A stretch of DNA of 64,000 nt, taken from the NCBI RefSeq assembly GCF_002904335.1, contig NZ_PPHF01000074.1:186001-250000 (forward strand), given 5' to 3'. Below, in pieces: positions 24,509 to 31,591 of this stretch. Numbering within the stretch: position 1 is the first letter of the stretch; each line of letters starts with the position of its first letter. The notes under the pieces were generated by a model. That model was not told the DNA's origin and ran no database searches. It saw only the letters and a list, made by a program, of their open reading frames with translations. Origin of the DNA: Amycolatopsis sp. CA-126428. GTDB taxonomy: Bacteria; Actinomycetota; Actinomycetes; Mycobacteriales; Pseudonocardiaceae. Position numbers and translations under genes: made by a program.

Positions 24509-25617
24509 GCCGCGGGCACGGTCGCCGCGGTGAGCCACCGCACCGCAGCCGCCGTTTCCCGATCGGCGACGGCGCGCTGCTGCGCGGCGCCGGTACCGCC
24601 GTCGCGGACCGCGTCGACGAGCTTCCGGACCTCGGCCAGGTCACCGCTCTCTTCCAGGGGCACCCGGACGTGGGCGAGGAGTTCGTCGACGAGTGTCCAC
24701 GCCGGACGGCGGGTTTCCGCAGCGGCGTCCACGAGGTCTCCGGAGAGGCCGTGGCGCGCCGCGGCCCACACCGCGGCCGCGGCCACCTGCGGCGACAGCG
24801 GCGTGGCTTCCCGGCCGTCGGCGAGGTCGGTGAGGGCCCGCTGCACCAGCGCCCGGCTCAGCAGGGCCTGCAGCACCGCGTGGTCGACGGTCAGCGCGGT
24901 GTCGGCGACCCGGAACTCGACCGTGGGGAACCGGCCGGACGGGCGGGCCAGCCAGAACGTCTGGTCCGGGTCGACGAGCGCGCCGCAGCCGACCAGCGTC
25001 TCGACGGCCCGGCGGTACTCGGCGTGCCCGCTCAGGTGCGGGGCGACGCCGGCGCCGGGGAAGCGGGACTGCAGCACCATCCGCCAGCTGTCGTAGCCGG
25101 TGTCCCGGCCGTGGTCGAACGGCGAATTGCCGGACAGGGCGAGCAGCGTGGGGAGCCACCGGCCGACGTGGTTGACGACGGCGACGGCGGTGTCGGGATC
25201 GGGCACCCCGACGTGGACGTGGCACCCGCAGGCCTCGTAGTCGGCGACGACCGCGCCGTAGGTGGCGTCGATCTCGGCGTACCGGCCGGTGCTCGCCGGC
25301 GGCTCCGTGGCCGGTCCGGGCCCGACCGGCGTGCCGACGGCCAGGAGCGCGCAGTCTTCAGCCGCCGCGGCACCGGCCAGCACGCGGCGCGCGGCGGTGA
25401 GCTGGTGGCGGAGCTCGTCGGCGCCTGAGCAGACACCGGTGGCGGCTTCGAGCTGGGTGAGCCGCAGTTCCCGGTGCACCCGGACGCCGTCGGGCAGCGG
25501 CCCGTGGTGGCGGTACCGGGCCAGCACCGCTTCGGCGCACGGCGACGCGTGCCCCGTGCGGGGGTTCACGAGGAGGAACTCCTCTTCGACACCCATCGTG
25601 GGCGGGCCGTCGGACAT
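24484..25617 (-). CDS. YbdK-type carboxylate-amine ligase (glutamate-cysteine ligase 2 family), copy 1
   Basis: A 377-residue ATP-dependent ligase of the GCS2 family. MGVEEEFLLVNPRTGHASP is the ATP/glutamate-binding start, CGCHVHVGVPDPDTAV the central metal loop and FPTVEFRVADTALTVDHAVL the later strand. The family joins the gamma-carboxyl of glutamate or a related acid to an amine; the physiological substrate of YbdK proteins is unsettled. GGAAGGAGC precedes the ATG at 25617. A second, diverged copy lies at 26188. The heme-oxygenase-like gene follows directly and may be partly cotranscribed. Confidence 0.87.
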   Translation of the reverse strand: MSDGPPTMGVEEEFLLVNPRTGHASPCAEAVLARYRHHGPLPDGVRVHRELRLTQLEAATGVCSGADELRHQLTAARRVLAGAAAAEDCALLAVGTPVGPGPATEPPASTGRYAEIDATYGAVVADYEACGCHVHVGVPDPDTAVAVVNHVGRWLPTLLALSGNSPFDHGRDTGYDSWRMVLQSRFPGAGVAPHLSGHAEYRRAVETLVGCGALVDPDQTFWLARPSGRFPTVEFRVADTALTVDHAVLQALLSRALVQRALTDLADGREATPLSPQVAAAAVWAAARHGLSGDLVDAAAETRRPAWTLVDELLAHVRVPLEESGDLAEVRKLVDAVRDGGTGAAQQRAVADRETAAAVRWLTAATVPAAHGTLLTG

Positions 25618-25646
25618 GGGCGGGCTCCTTCCGGGACCGGCTGGGG

Positions 25647-25671
25647 TTACCCGTTCCGGTGGCGTAAATGC
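25647..25671 (-). promoter_or_regulatory. SigB/SigF-type promoter for YbdK copy 1
   Basis: Minus strand GCAT (25671-25668), 15 bases, GGGTAA (25652-25647). The leader of ~25 bases has GGAAGGAGC. Confidence 0.5.
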
Positions 25672-25688
25672 GTCCGGGCGCCGGGCTG

Positions 25689-25715
25689 GTTTCGTGATGA
25701 GCGCCCCGGGGGTAC
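25689..25715 (+). promoter_or_regulatory. SigB/SigF-type promoter for the STAS gene
   Basis: GTTT (25689-25692), 17 bases, GGGTAC (25710-25715). The ATG at 25725 follows after 9 bases, predicting a leaderless mRNA. Confidence 0.65.
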
Positions 25716-25724
25716 TTCGCACCC

Positions 25725-26120
25725 ATGACGACCCACGAGCGGCTGCGGGTGACCGAGGTGGCCACCGCGCCGGTGCACCGCCTGCCCGCACCCCGCGCCC
25801 CGTCCGAAAGCGACCTGGGCAGCCGGATCCGGTGGAAGACCCCCGACGCCGTCGTGGTGGAGGTGCTGGGCGACGTGGACCTCTGCTCGGTGGCCCGGCT
25901 GGCGGCGGTGCTGGACGAGCACCTCCGGGCGCGTCCGGGTGTCCTGCGGATCGACCTGGGCCAGGTCTGGTTCCTCGGTGCCGCGGGCATCCGCGTCCTG
26001 CTGCGCGCCCACCGCCACGCCGAAGCTGTGGGGGTCCACCTGGTGGTCGACCCCGGCCGGTCGCGGGCCGCGGTCCGGGCACTCGAACTGCTCGACCGGC
26101 TTCAGGGCACCGCGCGTTAG
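25725..26120 (+). CDS. STAS-domain (anti-sigma factor antagonist-like) protein lacking the phospho-serine
   Basis: A 131-residue protein with a STAS fold from residue ~36: VVEVLGDVDLCSVARLAAVL, then LRIDLGQVWFLGAAGIRVLL. In SpoIIAA/RsbV proteins the loop normally reads D-S-S-G with a phosphorylated Ser. Here residues 85-88 are GAAG, so a kinase anti-sigma factor could not switch it off at this site. An N-terminal extension of ~35 residues is unassigned. It is transcribed from a SigB-type promoter, so it may feed back on the same sigma pathway (inference). Confidence 0.8.
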   Translation: MTTHERLRVTEVATAPVHRLPAPRAPSESDLGSRIRWKTPDAVVVEVLGDVDLCSVARLAAVLDEHLRARPGVLRIDLGQVWFLGAAGIRVLLRAHRHAEAVGVHLVVDPGRSRAAVRALELLDRLQGTAR

Positions 26121-26171
26121 GCCCTGTCCTCGAAGCAGACGACCGTCACCCATTTCGAGGACAGGCCCAGG
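26121..26171. terminator. Bidirectional terminator hairpin
   Basis: CCTGTCCTCGAA pairs with TTCGAGGACAGG across a ~22-base loop, between genes converging at 26120 and 26188. Confidence 0.7.
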
Positions 26172-26187
26172 AAAGCTCCCCGGTCAG

Positions 26188-27282
26188 TCAGCTGCCCGTG
26201 AGCAGGTCGACCACGTCTTCCGCGCGGTTCCGTTCGGCGAACCGGCGCCGTTGCCGGTCGGCGCCGCCGCCCTCGGCGGCCAGGCGGGCCGTGCCCTCCC
26301 AGACGAAGTCGAGGTCGCCGGCCGCTTCGAGGGCCGGGGTCACGAGCTGCACCAGGTCGTCGAGCACCACCTTCGCCGGCTCCAAGTCCCCGCTCTTCGG
26401 GTGCGGGCAGCAACCGGTGACCCCTTCGCGCGACGCGCGCCAGAGCTGCGCGCGCAGCACCTCGTTCGACAGGTGCGGCGCGGGCGCGTCCTCGGCCAGC
26501 GCGGTGGCGACCAGGGCGCGCGCCAGCACGCCCAGCAGCACCGCGTCTTCCGGCACCGCGGCGACGTCGGCGATGCGGAACTCCAGCGTCGGCTGCTTGT
26601 CCGAGAGCCGCACGTCCCAGTAGATCATTCCGCGGTCGAGGATCGAGCCCGCGCGCAGCCAGCCGTCGACGATGCTTTCGTACTCGTCCAAGGACGCGAA
26701 CCGCGGCGGCGGTCCCGCCGACGGCCAGCGGCTCCACTGCTGGTAGCGCCAGCTGCAGTAACCCGTGTCGTAGCCGTCGGAGATCGCCGAGTTCGCGGTC
26801 AGCGCGAGCAGGATGGGCAGCCACGGCCGGATCCGGTTCAGGACCTGGACGCCGCTCTCCTTGTCCGGGATCGCGACGTGCACGTGGCAGCCGCAGGTGA
26901 GCGAAGTCCGCGCGGTGGCGCCGAAGTGCTCGGCCATCCGCTCGTAGCGCGGGTTCGGGGTGATGACGGGCGGGTTGGCTTCGAACAGCAGCGGGGACGC
27001 GGCGGGCAGCACGCGGTACCCGCGCCGCCGGGCGGCCCCGGCGAGGTCTTCGCGCAGCCCGCGCAGCTGGCGCAGGGCTTCGGTGTGGGTGCGGCAGACA
27101 TCGGTGGCCGCCTCGGCCTGGGAGCGGGTGAGTTCGTGCTGCAGCTCGCCCTGGTCGTCGCCGGCGGCTTCCGCCGCGTCGACGACGTCGTCGCCGGCGT
27201 GGGACAGGTGCCCTCGGCGGTCGACGACGAAGAACTCCTCTTCGATGCCGAACGTCAGCACATCGCCTGTCGGTTGGTTCAC
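26188..27282 (-). CDS. YbdK-type carboxylate-amine ligase (glutamate-cysteine ligase 2 family), copy 2
   Basis: A 364-residue paralogue of the ligase at 24484. LTFGIEEEFFVVDRRGHLS, CGCHVHVAIPDKESGV and QPTLEFRIADVAAVPEDAVL are the matching family landmarks. Strong divergence outside these blocks suggests a different substrate. The GTG at 27282 is chosen because CAGGAG lies seven bases before it and the glutamate-binding segment starts soon after. It has its own SigB-type promoter and is divergent from the hemerythrin gene. The acceptor amine is unknown. Confidence 0.86.
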   Translation of the reverse strand: MNQPTGDVLTFGIEEEFFVVDRRGHLSHAGDDVVDAAEAAGDDQGELQHELTRSQAEAATDVCRTHTEALRQLRGLREDLAGAARRRGYRVLPAASPLLFEANPPVITPNPRYERMAEHFGATARTSLTCGCHVHVAIPDKESGVQVLNRIRPWLPILLALTANSAISDGYDTGYCSWRYQQWSRWPSAGPPPRFASLDEYESIVDGWLRAGSILDRGMIYWDVRLSDKQPTLEFRIADVAAVPEDAVLLGVLARALVATALAEDAPAPHLSNEVLRAQLWRASREGVTGCCPHPKSGDLEPAKVVLDDLVQLVTPALEAAGDLDFVWEGTARLAAEGGGADRQRRRFAERNRAEDVVDLLTGS

Positions 27283-27315
27283 CGCTGTTCTCCTGGGGGT
27301 TCGGGGACCGGTTGG

Positions 27316-27341
27316 ATACCCGTGCGGCGGTTTCGGCAAAC
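27316..27341 (-). promoter_or_regulatory. SigB/SigF-type promoter for YbdK copy 2
   Basis: Minus strand GTTT (27341-27338), 16 bases, GGGTAT (27321-27316). Near-perfect match. The ~30-base leader contains CAGGAG. Confidence 0.7.
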
Positions 27342-27344
27342 GGC

Positions 27345-27369
27345 GTTTTCCGGCGCCGGGAGCGGGTAT
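27345..27369 (+). promoter_or_regulatory. SigB/SigF-type promoter for hemerythrin
   Basis: GTTT (27345-27348), 15 bases, GGGTAT (27364-27369). The ATG is 10 bases on. It lies back to back with the YbdK copy 2 promoter, only three bases between the -35 elements. Confidence 0.7.
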
Positions 27370-27379
27370 TCGCCCGGTC

Positions 27380-27859
27380 ATGTCGACCGACGCCATCGTG
27401 CTGCTCAAAAACGACCACAAGACCGTGGAGAAGCTCTTCAAGCAATTCGAGAAGGCAGGGGAGGACGCGTACGACGAGAAGCGCCGGATCGCCGACTCCA
27501 TCATCGAAGAGCTGACCGTCCACGCATACATCGAGGAGGAGATCTTCTACCCGGCGGCGCGGGAAGCCGTGCCACAGACGAAAGACCACATCCTGGAGAG
27601 CGTCGAGGAGCACCACGTCGTGGTGTGGATGCTGTCCGAACTGCACGGCATGGACCCGAAGGAGGAGACCTTCGACGCGAAGGTCACGGTCCTCACCGAG
27701 AACGTCCGCCACCACGTCGAAGAGGAAGAGGACGAGTGGTTCCCCGAGGTCCGCTCGGCGATGGGCCGCAAGCAGCTGCAGGAGCTGGGGCAGCGGATGA
27801 TCGACGCCCGCCCGGCCGCGCCGAAGAACCCGTTGGAGCTCAAGAGCGCCAAGGCCTGA
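27380..27859 (+). CDS. Hemerythrin-like domain protein
   Basis: A 159-residue four-helix protein. Diiron ligands follow the usual order: KNDHKTVEKLF (His), ELTVHAYIEEEIFYP (His and Glu), EEHHVVVWML (His) and NVRHHVEEEEDEWFP (His and Glu). Such cytosolic proteins bind oxygen, nitric oxide or peroxide and are often in stress regulons. The C-terminal ~25 residues are basic. The ATG at 27380 is 10 bases after the promoter -10 and has no ribosome site. A strong hairpin follows the stop. Confidence 0.9.
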   Translation: MSTDAIVLLKNDHKTVEKLFKQFEKAGEDAYDEKRRIADSIIEELTVHAYIEEEIFYPAAREAVPQTKDHILESVEEHHVVVWMLSELHGMDPKEETFDAKVTVLTENVRHHVEEEEDEWFPEVRSAMGRKQLQELGQRMIDARPAAPKNPLELKSAKA

Positions 27860-27870
27860 CGGTCCTCGCG

Positions 27871-27905
27871 AAACGCCCGGCGGGTCGTGCACCCGCCGGG
27901 CGTTT
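27871..27905. terminator. Bidirectional intrinsic terminator
   Basis: A perfect 15-base stem AAACGCCCGGCGGGT with a five-base loop, ending in TTTT on the right. It lies between genes converging at 27859 and 27909. Confidence 0.9.
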
Positions 27906-27908
27906 TCG

Positions 27909-29369
27909 TCACCGCTTCGCGACGACCCGGATCGACTTCAGCGCGGAGTCGGCCGGGTCGGGCAGCTCCATGCCGGCCGCGAGGCCGCTGCGCAGGTAGT
28001 CGAGCATCGGCTGGGTGATCACCTCGCCGGGCAGCACACCGGGCGCCCCCGGCGGGTACGGCGTGATCATCTCGGCCGCGATCCGGCCGGCCGCCTCCGC
28101 CGCGGGCACCTGTTCGGCGGGGCCGAAGAAGGCGTCGCGCGGCAGCATCGCCGTCTCCAGCTCCATCTCCCGCGGCGAAGGCAGCTCCACCTTCGGCGGC
28201 TTCTCGAACGACGACGCGACCTTCACCAGCGCGTCGACGGCGTTGATCAGCGTGCCCGCGGTCGCTTCGTCGTCGGAGTGGGTGAACTGGGCGACGATCC
28301 GGCGGTGGTCGGACAGTCCCACGGTGACCCGCCGGTGCTCGCGCAGCCAGTCGGCGGCCTGGTACCCGCTGATGCCCAGCGGCTCGAGGTCGAGCACGAC
28401 CTTGAGCGGGTCGACCGAGTCGGCGAGGTCCGGGCCGAGGAATTCGTCGTGCATCACCGAAACGCCCAGCTCGGTCAGCCGGCCGCGCACCGACTCGACG
28501 AGCGTCAGGGCGCCGTCGAGCAGGTCCCGGCCCTGTTCGGCCATCTGCCGCCGCCAGCCGTCGAGGGCCGCGTAGACCAGGGAGCTCGCGCTCGTCGTGC
28601 CGAGCAGGTCCTCCCGCGACTTCAGCACCTCCGGGTCGACGCGGTCGCCCTGCAGGTGGAAGACCGAGCTCTGCTCGACCGCGGCACCCATCTTGTGCAC
28701 GCTCGTGACGCACACGTCGGCACCGGCGTCCATGCCCCACGGCGGCAGGCCGTCGTGGAACGGCAGGTGGGCGCCCCACGCTTCGTCGACGATCAGCGGC
28801 AGCCCGCGTTCGTGGCACCAGGCGGCGATCGCGCGGAGATCGCCGCCCGTGCCGTAGTCGGTCGGGGTCACCACGAGCGCGCCCTTGACCTCCGGATCGC
28901 TCTCGTAGGCCTCCGCGAACTCCCGGACGCCCGGCGGGTGGCTCAGGTGCCGCTCGGCGTCCCAGTGGGGCCGCACCCAGACCGGCCGGACGCCGCTGAC
29001 GATCAGCCCGGAGATCACCGACTTGTGGACGTGCCGGGGCACCAGCAGCTTTTCGTGCGGCCCGGCGACGGCGAGCATCGCGCTCTTCACCGAAAGCGAG
29101 CTGCCGCAGGTCGAGAAGAACGTGTGCTCGGCGCCGACCGCGTCGGCCATCAGCTCCTGGGCGTGGGCGAGCACGCCCTGGCGCATCAGCCGGTCGTCGA
29201 GGCCGTTGAGCGCGATGACGTCGGATTTGAACACGTCGGCCCCGACGATCTCCAGCACCCGCGGGTCGATACCGCGGCCCTGCTTGTGACCGGGCGCGTT
29301 GAACGGGACGTAGCCGGCGCTGTGGTAGTCGCGCAGCGCCTCGAGCACCGGTGCTTTGCTGTGGTCCAT
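27909..29369 (-). CDS. PLP-dependent Orn/Lys/Arg decarboxylase (fold type I)
   Basis: A 486-residue enzyme. GYVPFNAPGHKQGRGIDPRV is the N-terminal signature; FFSTCGSSLSVKSAML binds the PLP phosphate; DEAWGAHLPFH holds the cofactor Asp; TSVHKMGAAVEQSSV contains the Schiff-base lysine. It decarboxylates ornithine, lysine or arginine to a polyamine precursor; which one cannot be read from sequence. It lacks the large N-terminal wing domain of E. coli inducible forms, as usual in Gram-positives. The start at 29369 (MDHSKAP) is preferred over 29405, which lies upstream of the likely transcription start. Confidence 0.86.
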   Translation of the reverse strand: MDHSKAPVLEALRDYHSAGYVPFNAPGHKQGRGIDPRVLEIVGADVFKSDVIALNGLDDRLMRQGVLAHAQELMADAVGAEHTFFSTCGSSLSVKSAMLAVAGPHEKLLVPRHVHKSVISGLIVSGVRPVWVRPHWDAERHLSHPPGVREFAEAYESDPEVKGALVVTPTDYGTGGDLRAIAAWCHERGLPLIVDEAWGAHLPFHDGLPPWGMDAGADVCVTSVHKMGAAVEQSSVFHLQGDRVDPEVLKSREDLLGTTSASSLVYAALDGWRRQMAEQGRDLLDGALTLVESVRGRLTELGVSVMHDEFLGPDLADSVDPLKVVLDLEPLGISGYQAADWLREHRRVTVGLSDHRRIVAQFTHSDDEATAGTLINAVDALVKVASSFEKPPKVELPSPREMELETAMLPRDAFFGPAEQVPAAEAAGRIAAEMITPYPPGAPGVLPGEVITQPMLDYLRSGLAAGMELPDPADSALKSIRVVAKR

Positions 29370-29377
29370 TCCGCCGG

Positions 29378-29403
29378 GTAGCCGGATGCGGCTCGCGCGA
29401 AAC
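29378..29403 (-). promoter_or_regulatory. Possible SigB/SigF-type promoter for the decarboxylase gene
   Basis: Minus strand GTTT (29403-29400), 16 bases, GGCTAC (29383-29378). One mismatch in the -10 (C for G). The ATG lies 8 bases on. Confidence 0.4.
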
Positions 29404-29423
29404 ACGCGCGTAACACCCAGGTG

Positions 29424-29448
29424 GCGTGCCCGTGCGTGATTGGGGTAT
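29424..29448 (+). promoter_or_regulatory. Possible SigB/SigF-type promoter for the M20 hydrolase gene
   Basis: GCGT (29424-29427), 15 bases, GGGTAT (29443-29448). The -10 is perfect and the -35 meets only the minimal GNNT. The ATG at 29459 is 10 bases on. Confidence 0.45.
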
Positions 29449-29458
29449 TCCGGAGGGC

Positions 29459-30646
29459 ATGGAGTGGCACGAGGATCTGCACGAGCGGGCCGACGAGGGT
29501 ATCGAGCACCTGGACGAGCGGTTGTGGGCCGTCGCCACCGCGCTGCACGAGCGGCCGGAACTGTCCTATGAGGAGCACGCTGCCGCCGAACGGCTCACCG
29601 GCGAACTGGCCGCGGACGGCTTCGCGGTGGAAACCGGGGTCGCCGGCCTCCCCACGTCCTTCGTCGCGCGCGCCGGTCACGGACGGCCGTGTGTCGCGCT
29701 GCTGCTCGAGTACGACGCCCTGCCCGGCCTCGGGCACGCCTGTGGGCACAACCTGATCGCCGCGGCCGGCCTGGGCGCCGCGCTGGCCGCCAAGGACGTC
29801 CTGGGGGACGCTCCGGGTTCGCTGCTCGCCGTGGGCACCCCGGCCGAGGAGCGCGGCGGCGGCAAGGTCGCGATGGCCGAGGCGGGCGTCTTCGACGACG
29901 TCGACGCGGCCCTGATGGTCCACCCCGGCGTCCATTCGTGGTCGTGGGCGCCGCTGACCGCGCAGGTGGAGCTGAAGGTGACCTTCCACGGCCGGGCGGC
30001 GCACCCGACCGGCGACCCGGAGCACGGCATCGACGCCCTCGCCGCGCTGATCCAGGCGTTCGGCGCGGTCTCGGCCCTGCGCCAGCGGCTGCCCGCCGGA
30101 TCACACGTCCAGGGGATCATCACCCACGGTGGCGAGGCGACGAACATCGTCCCCGAGCGCGCCGAAGGCCGGTTCGGCCTCCGCGCCCTCACCACCGACG
30201 CGCTGGACCGCCTCGTCGGGGACGTGACGACGTGCGCGGAAGGCGCGGCGCTGGCGACCGGGGCGAAGGTCGACGTCGAACGCCTCGGCCGCGGGTACGC
30301 GCACTTCCGCGACAACCCGGTGCTGTCGGAGCGGTTCACCGAGCACCTGGCGGCGCGCGGGATCCACGCGACCCCGCCGGCGCCCGGCGTCTTCCTCGGC
30401 TCGTCGGACATCGGGAACGTCAGCGTCCGCGTCCCGGCGATCCACCCGTTCGTCGCGATCACGGCGGAGGAGAAGTCGGACCACACGCCGGAGTTCGCGG
30501 AAGCGGCGGCGAGCCCGCGCGGCCGGGTGGCGATGCTGGCGTCGGCCGCGGCCCTGGCGCGCACGGTGATCGACCTGCGGACGCACCCGGCGCTGGTCAG
30601 CCGCGCGTGGGACAGCTTCCGGGACCTGGCGCGCAACGGGCACTGA
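29459..30646 (+). CDS. M20 family metallo-amidohydrolase/peptidase
   Basis: A 395-residue dinuclear metal hydrolase of the IAA-Leu/hippurate hydrolase type. ALLLEYDALPGLGHACGHNLI carries the metal Asp and His, GTPAEERGGGKVAM the catalytic Glu pair, and ELKVTFHGRAAHPTGDPEHG the lid-domain His. It removes acyl groups from, or hydrolyses, small amide compounds such as N-acyl amino acids; the substrate is unknown. The ATG at 29459 is selected because GGGTAT ends 10 bases before it. GGAGGG lies too close to the ATG to serve as a ribosome site. Confidence 0.87.
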   Translation: MEWHEDLHERADEGIEHLDERLWAVATALHERPELSYEEHAAAERLTGELAADGFAVETGVAGLPTSFVARAGHGRPCVALLLEYDALPGLGHACGHNLIAAAGLGAALAAKDVLGDAPGSLLAVGTPAEERGGGKVAMAEAGVFDDVDAALMVHPGVHSWSWAPLTAQVELKVTFHGRAAHPTGDPEHGIDALAALIQAFGAVSALRQRLPAGSHVQGIITHGGEATNIVPERAEGRFGLRALTTDALDRLVGDVTTCAEGAALATGAKVDVERLGRGYAHFRDNPVLSERFTEHLAARGIHATPPAPGVFLGSSDIGNVSVRVPAIHPFVAITAEEKSDHTPEFAEAAASPRGRVAMLASAAALARTVIDLRTHPALVSRAWDSFRDLARNGH

Positions 30647-30652
30647 CCGGTC

Positions 30653-30688
30653 GGGCGCGCCGGTGCGGTCCCCGGCACCGGCGCGCCC
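30653..30688. terminator. Bidirectional terminator hairpin
   Basis: A perfect 14-base stem GGGCGCGCCGGTGC with an eight-base loop, between genes converging at 30646 and 30695. It marks the end of the SigB-type island. Confidence 0.8.
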
Positions 30689-30694
30689 GGGGTT

Positions 30695-31591
30695 TCACGC
30701 CACCGGCGTGTAGTGCGACGCGTCGCCTTCGAGCGACTCGCTCGGCCGCCCGTCGAGGCCCACCGGCACGTCGCCGGCCACCGTGACCCGGTTCAGCCGC
30801 CGGGGCAGGCCGTCGTAGTTGTCGATCGCGTAGTGCTGGGTGATCCGGTTGTCGAACAGGACCAGCTGGTCCGGCTCCCACGCCACGCGTACGACGTTCT
30901 CCGGCCGCGTGACGTAGGACTGCAGCAGCCGCAGCAGGTCCCGCGACTCGGCCACCGACAGGCCTTCGATGCGCTGGGCGAACCCGCCGATGAACAGGCC
31001 GCGCTCGCCGGTCACCGGGTGCACCCGCACCACCGGGTGGACGGTCCGGTACTTCCGCGAGACGAACTGCTCCCGCCGCGCGCGCTCCTGCTCGTCCACC
31101 GTCTCCGGCGGCTGGACGTAGTCGTAGTCGTTGGTGTGCACCGCCCGCAGCGTGTCGGCGAAGGCCCGCAGCGGCTCCGGCAGGTCCCGGTAGGCCGCGG
31201 CGGCGTTCGCGATCAGCGTCTCCCCGCCGTAGGGCGGCACCACCAGGCTGCGCAGCGTGCTCGCCTTCGGCGGGTTGAGCACGAAGGTGACGTCGGTGTG
31301 CCAGTGGTTGGCGCGGCCCCGCTCGCTGTCGACGGGCAGGATCGTCGGCGCGCCCTCGACGGCGGGCACCGTCGGGTGGGCCTTCGTGAGCTCGCCGAAG
31401 CGCGCGGCGAACCGCTGCTGGGTCTCGTCGTCGAGCCGGGCGTTCCGGAACACCAGCGCCTTGTGCTCGTGGAGGGCGTCGGTCAGGAACGCGACCTGCG
31501 TGTCGTCGAGGTCGCCGGCCGGGTCGAAGCCGACGATCTCGGCGCCGATCCTCCCGGTCAGCTTGCGGACGTCGGTGCCGATGGTGGTCAT
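30695..31591 (-). CDS. TauD/TfdA family Fe(II)/2-oxoglutarate dioxygenase
   Basis: A 298-residue dioxygenase. Iron ligands H98 and D100 lie in NHWHTDVTFV, and a distal His is in FDNRITQHYAIDNYDG; the Arg near RRLNRVTVAGD binds 2-oxoglutarate. Relatives cleave taurine, alkyl sulfates or sulfonates, releasing sulfite or sulfate. It is the last gene of a five-gene operon with an SsuABC-type transporter and a flavin monooxygenase, which points to sulfur scavenging. Its start overlaps the upstream stop (ATGA). The precise sulfur compound is unknown. Confidence 0.88.
   Translation of the reverse strand: MTTIGTDVRKLTGRIGAEIVGFDPAGDLDDTQVAFLTDALHEHKALVFRNARLDDETQQRFAARFGELTKAHPTVPAVEGAPTILPVDSERGRANHWHTDVTFVLNPPKASTLRSLVVPPYGGETLIANAAAAYRDLPEPLRAFADTLRAVHTNDYDYVQPPETVDEQERARREQFVSRKYRTVHPVVRVHPVTGERGLFIGGFAQRIEGLSVAESRDLLRLLQSYVTRPENVVRVAWEPDQLVLFDNRITQHYAIDNYDGLPRRLNRVTVAGDVPVGLDGRPSESLEGDASHYTPVA

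Noticed and set aside
29376..29381. GGGTAG on the plus strand before the M20 gene
   Set aside because: It is too far (78 bases) from the start, and GGGTAT at 29443 has a better position. It is better explained as the reverse of the leftward GGCTAC box.
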